NCBI GenBank assembly: GCA_001599295.1
Contig: BCGN01000004.1
Coordinates: 868,346-932,345 of the forward strand
DNA from: Sporopachydermia quercuum
Taxonomy: Eukaryota > Ascomycota > Sporopachydermiomycetes > Sporopachydermiales > Sporopachydermiaceae
Direction: 5' to 3'
DNA: 64,000 nt
Under the pieces are notes generated by a model, which did not search any database, was not told where the DNA came from, and was given only the letters and a program-made list of their open reading frames with translations. The translations under genes and the position numbers were made by a program. This document shows, one piece after another, positions 33,294 to 43,945 of the stretch (the stretch's first letter is position 1; every line of letters begins with the position of its first letter).

Positions 33294-34017
33294 TCATATC
33301 TTCACTGTCGGGAATAATATTCGTACTGCTTTGCTTGCTATAATGTCTGGTGAAGCAGATTCGGAATCAACAAATAACACATCACCACCATTCTCTAATA
33401 GTTCCTCATTGACAGGCTTCTCCAATGCTTCAAACTGACTCTTCAACATTGCTGGTTTCATATAATGACCTGCCCTAGCTAGTAGTCTATCAACCAGAAC
33501 TTTTTCGTCTGCATATAAAAATAGAAACACAAGTTTAACTGATACATTGACTTTTTTGTTGAATGCGCCCAAATGTGATCTCAAGTGGTCTCTGTATTTC
33601 CTCTTCAAGGCTGAACAGGAAACAACAGCTATTGTAGAAGTATTAGATAGTTCTACTGCAGATGAAGCTGATGTATTAATAACACTTGTTAACCAATGCC
33701 ACCTATCTTCATCTTGTAGAGGAATATTATTAGCCATCTTCAGGATGTTCTAATCTTAGAGTTAAAATCAAGTTCATAGAGATTAGACTGTAATTGGACA
33801 AAAAAAAATTCAACTTCAAAATCGATGGTTCCCGTTAAAACAACAGAATTGCTTACATTCTGGTCATTTGCCATCTTATACTTACTTCAGGAGGATGTAG
33901 TTTATCACCTTCAATGAATGGGGCACCAAGAATTGCAGCAACTTTTTCCCCTATTGTTGTCTTCCCTGTCCCTGCTGTTCCTCCTACTATTATTACTGTA
34001 TTACCGCCATTTGTCAT
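33294..34017 (-). CDS. Gluconokinase (two exons)
   Basis: Exons, in minus-strand order, at 34017-33886 and 33749-33294 give 195 residues (yeast YDR248C: 193). Exon 1 carries the P-loop GTAGTGKTT at residues 13-21 and ends KLHPPE; exon 2 resumes NILKMANNIPLQDEDRWHWL. Together they recreate the gluconokinase signature with the substrate-binding Asp-Arg. The intron (33750-33885) has a GTAAGT donor. The second half has the conserved SALKRKYRDHLR and a LARAGHYMKPAMLKSQFEAL lid. The enzyme phosphorylates gluconate to 6-phosphogluconate for the pentose phosphate pathway. An ATG at 33737 inside exon 2 could mislead gene callers into dropping the P-loop. Confidence 0.9.
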
Positions 34018-34373
34018 CCTGTATAAATATATATTATTTCAATGCCACTTCTGTTCGTAATCTTAACTTTCTATATCACTACCTTTTCAATACTCTTCAC
34101 CATGTATTTTATTCATTCTCTTATAGGATGTTTAATCGAACCTGTCAATTGTACTTACTTCCAATCATCAACAGGACCAAAATCTATCACCATCTATCAC
34201 ATATCCCTAGCAAGCTAACAAAACAACCACAAATCTAATCATTGAGATACTTTTCTCTATATTTATTCATCTTTTTCAGTTCTCTCAATTGTCAGACGTA
34301 AATATACTTGATCCCTCAATCCTTTTCACAACACCATGTATTCATCCGAAAGTTTATCCGAAGAACCCTTTGT

Positions 34374-34418
34374 GTGGGGTGTGCCCCCACGTAGTTTGAA
34401 AAAAAAAACTACCCCCAC
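34374..34418. promoter_or_regulatory. Cluster of three CCCCAC/GTGGGG boxes with nested inverted repeats
   Basis: GTGGGG at 34374-34379 and CCCCAC at 34385-34390 form a perfect 6-bp inverted repeat with a 5-nt gap. GTAGTTT at 34391-34397 pairs with AAACTAC at 34406-34412 across an A-run, followed by a third box (CCCCAC at 34413-34418). GC-rich boxes of this type are bound by C2H2 zinc-finger regulators such as Mig1-class repressors. The regulator is inferred, not shown. Confidence 0.4.
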
Positions 34419-34714
34419 AGATTGAACGAAAAATTACAATGCTTCGGTGGGCTAATATATGAAAATCTGGAGAACGATGGAAAAGACGGGAATAGCATAA
34501 AATATGAATTATATATAGAGAGAAATCCTTAATAGAAACGTTTCAACTGTTTAAATTGAAGACGTTGTGTGATTTTGGATGTTAATTTGACATGTGTAAA
34601 TGTTNGAGGATAAGTTGAATTAGGTGATTTGCCAGCTTCAGGGGTATGAGGAGATAGGACAAAGCAGGATTGATAGTTGAATTGAAATGAGATGAAAAGC
34701 TTTTTATAGACCGA

Positions 34715-34722
34715 TATAAAAG
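34715..34722 (+). promoter_or_regulatory. TATA-like element of the GOR1-like gene
   Basis: TATAAAAG 43 bp before the start codon. The close spacing implies a short leader if it is the functional TATA box; a second AT-rich match (ATATATAAAATA) lies just downstream. Confidence 0.35.
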
Positions 34723-34764
34723 AAAAACATATATAAAATAGTTTGAAGGATAAATCTGGGAAAA

Positions 34765-35772
34765 ATGACTAAGACACGGCCCGTTGCATTGTTAATTGGA
34801 GAAGTGAACTATGCTGGAGAAGAATGGAAAGCACTACAGGATATTGCAGATTTGAAGCATATTAGTGGTGGTACTCGGAAGAGTATTCTACAAGATTTCA
34901 AATCAGGCAAATATAACGATGTTATTGTAATTTATCGTACGTTTGAATCGGGCGCATTCACAGGAAGATTTGATGACGAGCTGATTGCATGCTTACCTTC
35001 ATCTCTTAAATATATCTGTCATAATGGTGCAGGATATGATCAAATTGATATTCCAATATGTACCAAAAGAGATATCAAAGTATCACACACACCACAAGCG
35101 GTTGATAATGGTACCGCCAATATTGCTATAAAGCTTATGTTATTAGCACTGAGAAGAGCGTGGAAGCCAATGGTATCTGTTCGCGAAGGTAAATGGAGAG
35201 ATGGTATGGATTACGGACATGATCCTGAAGGTAAGACGCTTGGTATCATTGGTATGGGTGGTATTGGTAGTGCTTTTGCCAGAAGAGCTAAGGCGTTTGA
35301 CATGAATATTATTTATTGTAATCGAAACGAAATTGCTTCCGAATTGAATACCGTGGATGCTAAGTATGTCACATTTGATGAACTTATTGAACAAAGTGAC
35401 ATTATTAGTCTCCACGTTCCTTTGAATGACGAAACTCGACATCTCATCTCTAGAGCCGTTTTGGCGAGAACCAAGAAAGGTGTTATCATTATCAACACTG
35501 CTAGAGGTCCTATAATAGATGAAGAGGCATTAGCCGAATATTTAGAGTCTGGCCATGTCTACAGTGCCGGTTTAGATGTATTTGAATTCGAACCAAAGAT
35601 AAATCAAAAGTTACTCAATAACCCTAATACTATATTGTTCCCTCATATTGGTACGTTAACATACGAAAGTCAACATGCAATGGAATCTTTAGTCATCAAG
35701 AACGTACGATCTGCTCTCACATCTGGTTCATTGCTAACTCAAGTTCCTGAACAGCGAAACGTCAAGCTCTAA
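34765..35772 (+). CDS. GOR1: D-2-hydroxyacid dehydrogenase, glyoxylate/hydroxypyruvate reductase type
   Basis: A 335-residue NAD(P)-dependent D-isomer-specific 2-hydroxyacid dehydrogenase, ATG at 34765, no intron. The Rossmann motif GMGGIG is at 163-168. Catalytic residues are in place: R247 in TARGPII, E276 in DVFEFEP and H294 in FPHIGTLT. The substrate-binding half includes CHNGAGYDQIDI, as in yeast Gor1, which reduces glyoxylate. Paralogues in the family reduce hydroxypyruvate or other 2-ketoacids, so the exact substrate is open. The protein ends in VKL, a weak variant of a peroxisomal targeting tripeptide. Confidence 0.85.
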   Translation: MTKTRPVALLIGEVNYAGEEWKALQDIADLKHISGGTRKSILQDFKSGKYNDVIVIYRTFESGAFTGRFDDELIACLPSSLKYICHNGAGYDQIDIPICTKRDIKVSHTPQAVDNGTANIAIKLMLLALRRAWKPMVSVREGKWRDGMDYGHDPEGKTLGIIGMGGIGSAFARRAKAFDMNIIYCNRNEIASELNTVDAKYVTFDELIEQSDIISLHVPLNDETRHLISRAVLARTKKGVIIINTARGPIIDEEALAEYLESGHVYSAGLDVFEFEPKINQKLLNNPNTILFPHIGTLTYESQHAMESLVIKNVRSALTSGSLLTQVPEQRNVKL

Positions 35773-36886
35773 TTATAAGTCAACACCCCCAAACTCTTTT
35801 TCTCTCTCCTACGTGTATAATGATAATCAATGCCGCATTCATAAATAAAATATTGTAGCCTGTATTCTTAGTTGTAGAACAATATAGGATCATACATATG
35901 AACAAACAAGTTATTTGATGAGATAGATAACAGTTTGTTCCAAATCCGGATGAAAAGCTCTTGATCACGTAATTAATAATGAGTGCTCTCTGAACAATAA
36001 AAAGCCCAACAAAACAATAGGGAACTGATATAAAGTTGGGTTGAACGGTTTGAGTTAGTAATGAACATAGTACATAACTCAGTTAGTTGGTAACCGTTTT
36101 CACGGGCAAATGCAGACAATATCAAACAAAAATGTCTGAAATAAAGAGGTTAATATGTCATAATATTGATAAAAATCTGAGAGTAATTCTCAGATTGTCA
36201 ACTAAAAGAATGCATTCTTTTGCGAAGGTCTGATTCCTCGGTTAATTTGAAATGTGGGGACAGAGTGTTAGGGTACATCCCGTTTCGTCTCTTGAGGTTT
36301 CCATAAAAGGGTCTCGTGGTTAAGATATATCATTAACAAAAAAAATGTGGAGATTATAGATACTATATAATACGAATGTATAACGCTGTGATCGGACAAA
36401 CAAAATTTAGTGGCTATATATTTCAAAAACAATTACACTGCTTTAATGAGTGAATAGTTTTTCTGCTTTCTTGCTTCGCTTAACCGCTTAAAACTGTTCT
36501 TGTCATTACTAATCCTAAGGAGTTTCTTTTCAGGCCCTTATTTAGAACTGATTTTGTACATAGCCACTTACTCTGAAGACCCCTTGAAGACCCTAGTTAG
36601 TCGCGAGAATTGATATGTGTCGTGTCGAGGAACTACTGCGAATAATTGTTGACTCTTTATCCTTTAAAAGGTACAACGCACCTTGTTGATAACGAAGCAA
36701 GAAGATTAGTAACATAGAAATGCTAATATAGAAATTATATATATATGATATTTAACAATATAAGTAACATTGAGTAGATTTTCTTTACTACAGTTATTAT
36801 AAGTATAAGAAGAAGCTAAAACGCTGGCAGATAATAAGTTTCTTGACCTTGCATTATCAATTCATCTGACAAATTATACTTACAAG
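35773..36886. promoter_or_regulatory. Intergenic region upstream of ERG10
   Basis: About 1.1 kb. A TATATATATAT run at about 36736-36746, some 140 bp before the ERG10 start, is a plausible TATA region. I looked for the Upc2-type sterol element TCGTATA and did not find an exact copy. No coding region seen. Confidence 0.45.
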
Positions 36887-38086
<1,200 letters not shown>

Positions 38087-39152
38087 TTACTAGTGCCTTA
38101 CACTGCAATCTCACAACGTTTTCCTGCCAAAGAAACAAAGAATAGTCGCATGGCTAATAAAACCATTAAACAATAATAATACTAATACTAAAATATATAT
38201 AATCTATTCTATGGTAAACTTGAGCGTAAAGCCTCTGAGTAGTTCTCCTGATCCATTTCTGCCATTCAGGGAATCAGTACTGCTTAAATATATAGCTTTT
38301 GAGGCTAAAGATGTAAATTGAGTGCATTGCCTTTACGATATTATAATTCCGATGTCCTTTATGAAAGCTTATATCTGCATCTAATCCTATCGTTTTCTTG
38401 TTCATACAGAATTCTAGATTCATATATCAATTTTGCTTATCCACTCAGTGGTTGATTATCCTTCAGGACTATTAGTGTTTTGGTTGTAGGTATTGAGGTT
38501 TTTCCGAAACTTTATTCTCAAGTGATGGATCTTGATACGCATTCAAGGTGTGAAACGAAAGGTTCTAGTATTCAATGAGTATCTACAAATGTGAAACGGT
38601 TCTTTTATGCTATTTAAAAGTGAAAACCGGCTTAGGCGTAATGAAACAACCGATTATAAATAATTATGCAGTTACAATTGCTTTCTCCCTAGTATCGTTC
38701 GGATTGTATATGGGTTACGTACAGTTAGAGTCTCAATCTCATATCTTCTATCCTGTTCGTCAGCTTGTATATTCAATTATATACGACTCATATTAGTGAT
38801 CTGATATTAATACCAAGTAGATTAACCGTTTGAAAAGTATTATTGTAAGCTATAATAGAAATATTTGGAAGCCAAATTCTTTTATTTCTGTTATACCCTT
38901 ATTATTAAAGTTCAAAGAGATAATGCACCTATATGCACAATCAAAGCACCAAACACATCGTTGTGAAATTTTTGTTAAGAAAAGCATTGACTCATCAAAC
39001 TATTTTTCACATTGGTGTTCCAAACAACAATCAAGACATTTTTTATTATCTTTCTAGAAACTATTACAGCGGGTGCGACATAAAATTGAAAGATTTCAAC
39101 TTTCATTTATATAGGTTATCCTGTGATTACTTATTGTTCCACTTGAATCATC
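38087..39152. other. Intergenic region between ERG10 and the DAHP synthase gene
   Basis: About 1.07 kb. It contains one ATG-initiated small frame with a membrane segment (38575-38796), listed separately. Overlapping frames at 38830-39181 look random. Should hold the ERG10 3' end and the DAHP synthase promoter. Confidence 0.4.
38575..38796 (+). CDS. Possible small single-pass membrane protein
   Basis: A 73-codon frame from an ATG at 38575, with a second ATG at 38641 giving 51 residues. It contains one convincing hydrophobic segment (YAVTIAFSLVSFGLYMGYV) preceded by a Lys and followed by a polar, aromatic tail. The size and layout would suit a small mitochondrial inner-membrane subunit, but I recognise no family. 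It could be a chance frame in the intergenic region. Confidence 0.25.
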   Translation: MSIYKCETVLLCYLKVKTGLGVMKQPIINNYAVTIAFSLVSFGLYMGYVQLESQSHIFYPVRQLVYSIIYDSY

Positions 39153-40658
39153 ATGAGTCTGCCCAAAGTCACTATTCATGATCCTACACCATTGGTTGCC
39201 TCAAAAGGTGCCAAGTCTGCTGCAAAACTTCGTTCAAAATCAAGTGAACAAGAGGCCTTAAAAAACAGTATCGAAACATTCAGACAGGATCAATGGACAC
39301 CAACTTCTTGGCAAGCAAAGCCTATAAAACAGGATGTTTTGTACGATGATGAGGAGGAAGTTGAAAGGGCATTGAAAAAGTTGGAATCATTACCTCCCTT
39401 AGTTCATCCAAAGGAGATCAATAGTTTGAAACAAAAGCTGAAGATGGCTGCCGAAGGTAAGGCATTTGTTTTACAAGGTGGTGACTGCGCTGAGTTATTT
39501 GATTATTGCAATCAAGATAAAATTGAAGGTAAATTGAAAGTTTTACTGCAAATGTCACTAGTATTGATTTGGGCTATGAAACTTCCGGTTGTAAGAATTG
39601 GTCGTATTGCCGGTCAGTACGCTAAACCAAGGAGTCAATTAACCGAAATTGTGAACGGAGTTGAAATTCCTTCCTTCCGTGGAGATAATGTAAACGGCTT
39701 TGATATAAATGAAAGAAGACCTGACCCTGAACGACTGGTTAAAGCTTATTTCCACTCTGCGGCGACATTGAATTTCATTCGAAGTAGTTTGAGTAATGGG
39801 TTTGCTGATTTAAAAGATCCTGTTGAATGGGATTTAAGTCATGTTAAGAACAGCTCTACAAAGAAGAGGTATGAAGATGTTGTGAAAAGTTTAAGTGAAT
39901 GTTTACAGTTCATGACAACTATTGGAGTCGATAATAACTCAGCTGAATTTTCAACAGTTGATTTCTTCACAAGTCATGAGGCGTTGTTGTTGGAATATGA
40001 ACAAAGTTTAACTAGAAAGCTAAAGGATCCACAGGACGGCACTTTCAAATGGTTCAATACCTCTGCACACTTTATTTGGATTGGTGATCGAACAAGGCAA
40101 CTTGATTGTTCTCATGTTGAGTTTTTCAGAGGTGTTCAAAATCCTATTGGAGTTAAGGTTGGTCCATCTATGAAAGATGAGGAGTTATGTGATTTGTTGG
40201 ACATTGTTGATCCAAATTTCGAAATTGGAAGAGTCACATTGATTACACGTTACGGTGCCAATAAGGTTGAAGAGTACTTACCAGGTCATATTCAAGCTGT
40301 TAAGAAAACAAAACATAAAATCGTATGGATATGCGATCCTTGCCATGGTAATACAAAGAAGTCACCTAATACTCAATTGAAGACACGTTATTTCGAAGAT
40401 ATAATCACTGAATTGTCAAAATGTTTAACAATCCATAGAGAAAATGGTAATAAGTTGAACGGCGTACATTTGGAGCTAACTGGTGATTCAGTTACTGAAT
40501 GTATTGGTGGAACAGAAGAATTGGAGGATGATGATTTAAGTGTAAGGTATGAAACATATTGTGATCCTCGATTAAATGATACACAATCTTTAGATGCAGC
40601 ATTCCTCATAGCAGATTATTTCCGTGGTGGTGATTTAATGAAAGAGATTGAAAATTAA
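39153..40658 (+). CDS. Class II DAHP synthase (3-deoxy-D-arabino-heptulosonate 7-phosphate synthase)
   Basis: A 501-residue enzyme, ATG at 39153, no intron. It condenses phosphoenolpyruvate and erythrose 4-phosphate in the first step of the shikimate (aromatic amino acid) pathway. It is the plant/bacterial-like class II type: WTPTSWQAKPIKQ near the N terminus, LQGGDCAE at 107-114 with the metal-binding C112, RIGRIAGQYAKPRS at 148-161, and WICDPCHGNT and GVHLELTGDSVTEC later. The yeast enzymes Aro3 and Aro4 are class I and unrelated at the sequence level. Class II enzymes are known from filamentous ascomycetes such as Neurospora. Codon use looks like the neighbours, giving no sign of recent transfer. 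Confidence 0.93.
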   Translation: MSLPKVTIHDPTPLVASKGAKSAAKLRSKSSEQEALKNSIETFRQDQWTPTSWQAKPIKQDVLYDDEEEVERALKKLESLPPLVHPKEINSLKQKLKMAAEGKAFVLQGGDCAELFDYCNQDKIEGKLKVLLQMSLVLIWAMKLPVVRIGRIAGQYAKPRSQLTEIVNGVEIPSFRGDNVNGFDINERRPDPERLVKAYFHSAATLNFIRSSLSNGFADLKDPVEWDLSHVKNSSTKKRYEDVVKSLSECLQFMTTIGVDNNSAEFSTVDFFTSHEALLLEYEQSLTRKLKDPQDGTFKWFNTSAHFIWIGDRTRQLDCSHVEFFRGVQNPIGVKVGPSMKDEELCDLLDIVDPNFEIGRVTLITRYGANKVEEYLPGHIQAVKKTKHKIVWICDPCHGNTKKSPNTQLKTRYFEDIITELSKCLTIHRENGNKLNGVHLELTGDSVTECIGGTEELEDDDLSVRYETYCDPRLNDTQSLDAAFLIADYFRGGDLMKEIEN

Positions 40659-41506
40659 AATCACAGAAAATTAGTGTAATGGTATCAACCATTACATTTG
40701 TATTTTGTAGCTGTCCATAGCCTGCAATGTTTATCTATCTAGGTATCAAAAACTTTATGATCATCTACCACTCTCTAAGCAATAGTATGATAATTTTCTA
40801 TTCAATGTACGATTAGATAGAGTCTCTCACTAGCTCCCTTTTAGCATATATATAATTGGTGCTCAATGAGATAATTTTGATCCCACAATAATCCCATTGT
40901 CGCAACTTTGTAGCCCTCTAACAGATTCCCCGTTCCAACTATAGATCACAACAACGGCTATGAAACGAAAAAAGAAGAAAGAGAAGGCGGGAAATCTAAA
41001 AATAAATCCACTGAAATAGTGCAGTTTCTAAAAGGTAATGGGATTCAATCAAAACTGCCCTTCAATTTGGTGCAAAAATGATTTGAACTCACTCATGTTT
41101 ACATCAAATGGAAGGGTGGTGAGATCATTTTTATTTGATGTAGCCAATGTACCAATAATACAACTACCGCCAATCGTTGATGTATCCCAACAGCAAATAA
41201 TTCTGTTAGAGATCACGTGTAATCTTCAATATGTCCCTACCCCGCAAAACAAACATCGAACAGTCACGGGACTTGATATCAGCTGCTTCCTTCAAGAGAA
41301 ATTGGGATTTCACTTTGCACTCGTAATGTGCTTCTTAATTACGCGCACACTTTGTCTCTTTTGCCTTCCCCTGAGTTGCAAACCAACTTTGGCGATAAAG
41401 CTTTATAGTTGAATTTGTGTACTCCAAACATATTCAACTGAANATTAACTGATCTAGCTGACCATTTGACTGATTCACCTGTTATTTACGATTAATTACC
41501 TTTGTA
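40659..41506. other. Intergenic region upstream of the DsbA-like gene
   Basis: 848 bp. A 124-codon ATG frame at 41038-41412 is Cys-rich with no recognisable fold and probably random. Should hold the DAHP synthase 3' end and the next promoter. One N at 41443. Confidence 0.4.
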
Positions 41507-42112
41507 ATGGCTCTTCCCCCTAAACACGCAGGCCATAGGATAGGCTCTCCAGAAGGACAAGCTGTTGAGTTGTATTTAGACTACAATTGCCCTTACAGTA
41601 AGAAGATATTTATCAAGTTACTTGATGAATATATTCCATTTTTCAACAAGAAATATCCTGATCAATTTCAGTTTATTTTCAGACAAGTTCCTCAACCATG
41701 GCACCCTCAAAGCACTCTTTTACATGAAGCAGCATTAGCTGTTGAAAGACTTGACCCTATCAAATTTTGGGCCTACTCAGAACTTTTATTTGACGCTCAA
41801 GAAGACTTTTTTGACTCTGCTACATATAGAGAAACAAGAGAAGACGGTTACAAGAGATTGGCTAAACTTGCAGGTCGGCTTGGATTGGATAGTGAAGAAG
41901 TTTTAAAGCTTTTAGCCATCGATACATCAAAAGTGAATAATAGTGGTAACGCTGTTAATAATGATTTGAAACCTTTGATTAGATTTGCTCGTCAGAATGG
42001 TATCCATGTTACACCTACAGTAGCCATCAATGGAATTATTGTTCCATCAATCGAATCATCATCAGATTTAAATGATTGGCTTGAAGTTTTAGATCCTTTA
42101 GCTAAACAGTGA
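41507..42112 (+). CDS. DsbA-like thioredoxin-fold protein
   Basis: A 201-residue protein, ATG at 41507, no intron. The N-terminal beta-strand (VELYLDYNCPYSKK) places the thioredoxin-fold active site at C28-P-Y-S31, a single-cysteine version of CxxC. A helical insertion follows and the cis-proline loop is HVTPTVAING. This is the layout of DsbA/2-hydroxychromene-isomerase-type proteins. There is no signal peptide, so it is probably cytosolic rather than secretory. With one active-site Cys it may act in glutathione-linked or isomerase-type chemistry rather than forming disulfides. I know similar uncharacterised fungal proteins; the substrate is unknown. Confidence 0.8.
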   Translation: MALPPKHAGHRIGSPEGQAVELYLDYNCPYSKKIFIKLLDEYIPFFNKKYPDQFQFIFRQVPQPWHPQSTLLHEAALAVERLDPIKFWAYSELLFDAQEDFFDSATYRETREDGYKRLAKLAGRLGLDSEEVLKLLAIDTSKVNNSGNAVNNDLKPLIRFARQNGIHVTPTVAINGIIVPSIESSSDLNDWLEVLDPLAKQ

Positions 42113-42547
42113 GTTCGTTAGTTAATTCTTCGGTTAAGTAACCATTAACTAACGACGCATTCAGTAACCTTCTCTTCTATATTAGTTAACGATCTATTAG
42201 TTGATTCTTTAAATAGTTAGTAGTATCATGGTAATACTATTTTGAATCTACGTACCTAAGAATCTAGCTATTCCTCCATGTCTTTTCCCTGTATCATGCT
42301 TTCATTCTAGTTTCTACTGTGCATACTGACATAGCTTTTTTTTTTTAATTGATCTGTAGTCGAGTCATTTTATTAGTATTTCCTACCTATTGTTACACTG
42401 GAAGTTTTATATCCATTTCTAATGGCGATCTGTAGATCGCATTCTTTGATTGTTCATCAGTAGTGAAACCAATCAATCAAGTCTCATGGTAATCATGCCT
42501 GTATTTTCATCCAGAATAATTACCATCATTAACATTCGACGTTCCTG
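42113..42547. other. Convergent 3' intergenic region
   Basis: 435 bp between the stops of the DsbA-like and kinase genes. AT-rich with a T/A run near 42340. No gene seen. Confidence 0.4.
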
Positions 42548-43945
42548 TTATATGTTTGCTACGTTAACATTCAGCTTGCGAGCAGCTAATTCCTCGACTG
42601 TTAGAGAGCTGGCAACTGATATGCAAGATGAACAATTAGAATATCTGCTANCATTCATTGCCTCTATCCCAGGATAAATATTTCTTCTATTATTATATTC
42701 CCCTCCATTATACTGATAATTTGCTGAATCTTTTGGAGCTGAATGTTGTGATGAAGCGGAAAATGCTTGATCCGACTCGTCGGAATCATCTTCAAGGTAG
42801 TCATCAGAGCTATCTTCAGAATCACGACGCGGCTGTGTATATCTATCGTCTTCGTTATTCTCTGGTGGTTCGGGTGCACTGCTTGTTGTTATAGGTTTTG
42901 CATCACTTAATGGTCCTGAAACTGTGAACGAAGCACATTGTAATACTCTTTCTCTTAACTGCAGAAGAGATGTTCTTTTGAATGGACTCCGCACAAAACA
43001 AGTATTCAAAATATCATTAAGCTCTCGGGATACTGGAAGAATTTTCTGTAACAAAGAAGGATTTCTGACATACTCTCTATAAGTGTCATCAGCAAATACA
43101 GCTTTCATCCATGGATTTCTTGTACACGTCAAATTCACCAATATTACTCCTAACGACCAAACGTCTCCGGCAGCAGTAGGATACATCACACTATTATTAC
43201 TTGGATTTTCCGTGCCAGAGGTTTTTCTTTCCATATTAATAAGTCTTTCTGGTGCCATATAATAGGATGAGCCACAGCAAACATTTTCTGACACTACTGG
43301 TTCCGACATTGCCAAGCCAAAATCAGCTAGTGCTACTTTAGCTCCACCATTAGCAACCAAAATGTTTTCTGGCTTAATGTCACAATGAAATACTCCTCTT
43401 GAATGACAGTACCCAACTGCATCCAAGAGTTGACAATAAACTGATTTTATTAACAAAGGATCTGAAGAATAGACATGNTCCTGCGTTATTGCTCCAAATA
43501 AATCACCATCTTCATAGTAGTCCATTATTACAAAAAGTCCTAATGGACAATCAAATACACCATGAATCGTCACAATATTAGGATGTTCGTGAACTTTTAA
43601 ATGCAATGCAATTTCCTTCACAATATTACTAGATGATGCGTATGCCATTATTGTCTCTGCAGACACAAGTTGAGCTTGAATATTATTTCCTTTAATAAAT
43701 GATTTGAATGGTGCAAATGCATTTTGTCCGTTCATATTTCCATTCCCAGAGCCTCCTCCAATATTCGCCGTTAAATTCGATAAATCTCTATTAGATGCTA
43801 ATGCTCTCTTTCGAGGAATCACTTTAACGGCAAACGAATTTTGCGTTACTGCGTCTGATGCTTTATATACAATTCCATATGCTCCTTTGCCTACCTGACC
43901 AGTAAATAAGAACCGATCGGTTAATGTGTAGCCTATTAGTGACAT
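42548..43945 (-). CDS. Sks1/Vhs1/Ran1-type serine/threonine protein kinase
   Basis: A 465-residue kinase; the ATG at 43945 gives MSLIGYTLTDRF, and the frame extends nine bases further only to a TTG. Kinase landmarks: glycine loop GKGAYG at 19-24, Lys in FAVKVIP at 41, HCDIKPEN at 187-194 (Cys in place of the usual Arg of HRD, a hallmark of the Sks1/Vhs1 group), DFG at 208-210, and APERL. A Gly/Asn-rich insertion lies between the catalytic Lys and the alpha-C helix. The C-terminal 120 residues are acidic and Ser-rich, likely disordered. Yeast relatives act in glucose-starvation adaptation (Sks1) and cell-cycle progression (Vhs1); fission yeast Ran1 restrains meiosis. The exact orthologue is not decidable here. 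Ns at 42651 and 43478. Confidence 0.88.
   Translation of the reverse strand: MSLIGYTLTDRFLFTGQVGKGAYGIVYKASDAVTQNSFAVKVIPRKRALASNRDLSNLTANIGGGSGNGNMNGQNAFAPFKSFIKGNNIQAQLVSAETIMAYASSSNIVKEIALHLKVHEHPNIVTIHGVFDCPLGLFVIMDYYEDGDLFGAITQXHVYSSDPLLIKSVYCQLLDAVGYCHSRGVFHCDIKPENILVANGGAKVALADFGLAMSEPVVSENVCCGSSYYMAPERLINMERKTSGTENPSNNSVMYPTAAGDVWSLGVILVNLTCTRNPWMKAVFADDTYREYVRNPSLLQKILPVSRELNDILNTCFVRSPFKRTSLLQLRERVLQCASFTVSGPLSDAKPITTSSAPEPPENNEDDRYTQPRRDSEDSSDDYLEDDSDESDQAFSASSQHSAPKDSANYQYNGGEYNNRRNIYPGIEAMNXSRYSNCSSCISVASSLTVEELAARKLNVNVANI

Larger units (their letters stand above)
34018..34764. promoter_or_regulatory. Divergent promoter region, gluconokinase / GOR1-like
   Basis: 747 bp. Three CCCCAC/GTGGGG boxes lie within 45 bp at 34374-34418, and a TATAAAAG lies at 34715-34722, 43 bp before the dehydrogenase start. 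One N at 34605. Confidence 0.5.

Noticed and set aside
36240-36886. Upc2-type sterol regulatory element upstream of ERG10
   Set aside because: Only partial matches to TCGTATA; no exact copy found.
41038-41412. 124-codon ATG frame before the DsbA-like gene
   Set aside because: No fold or family, Cys scattered at random, lies where a promoter is expected.
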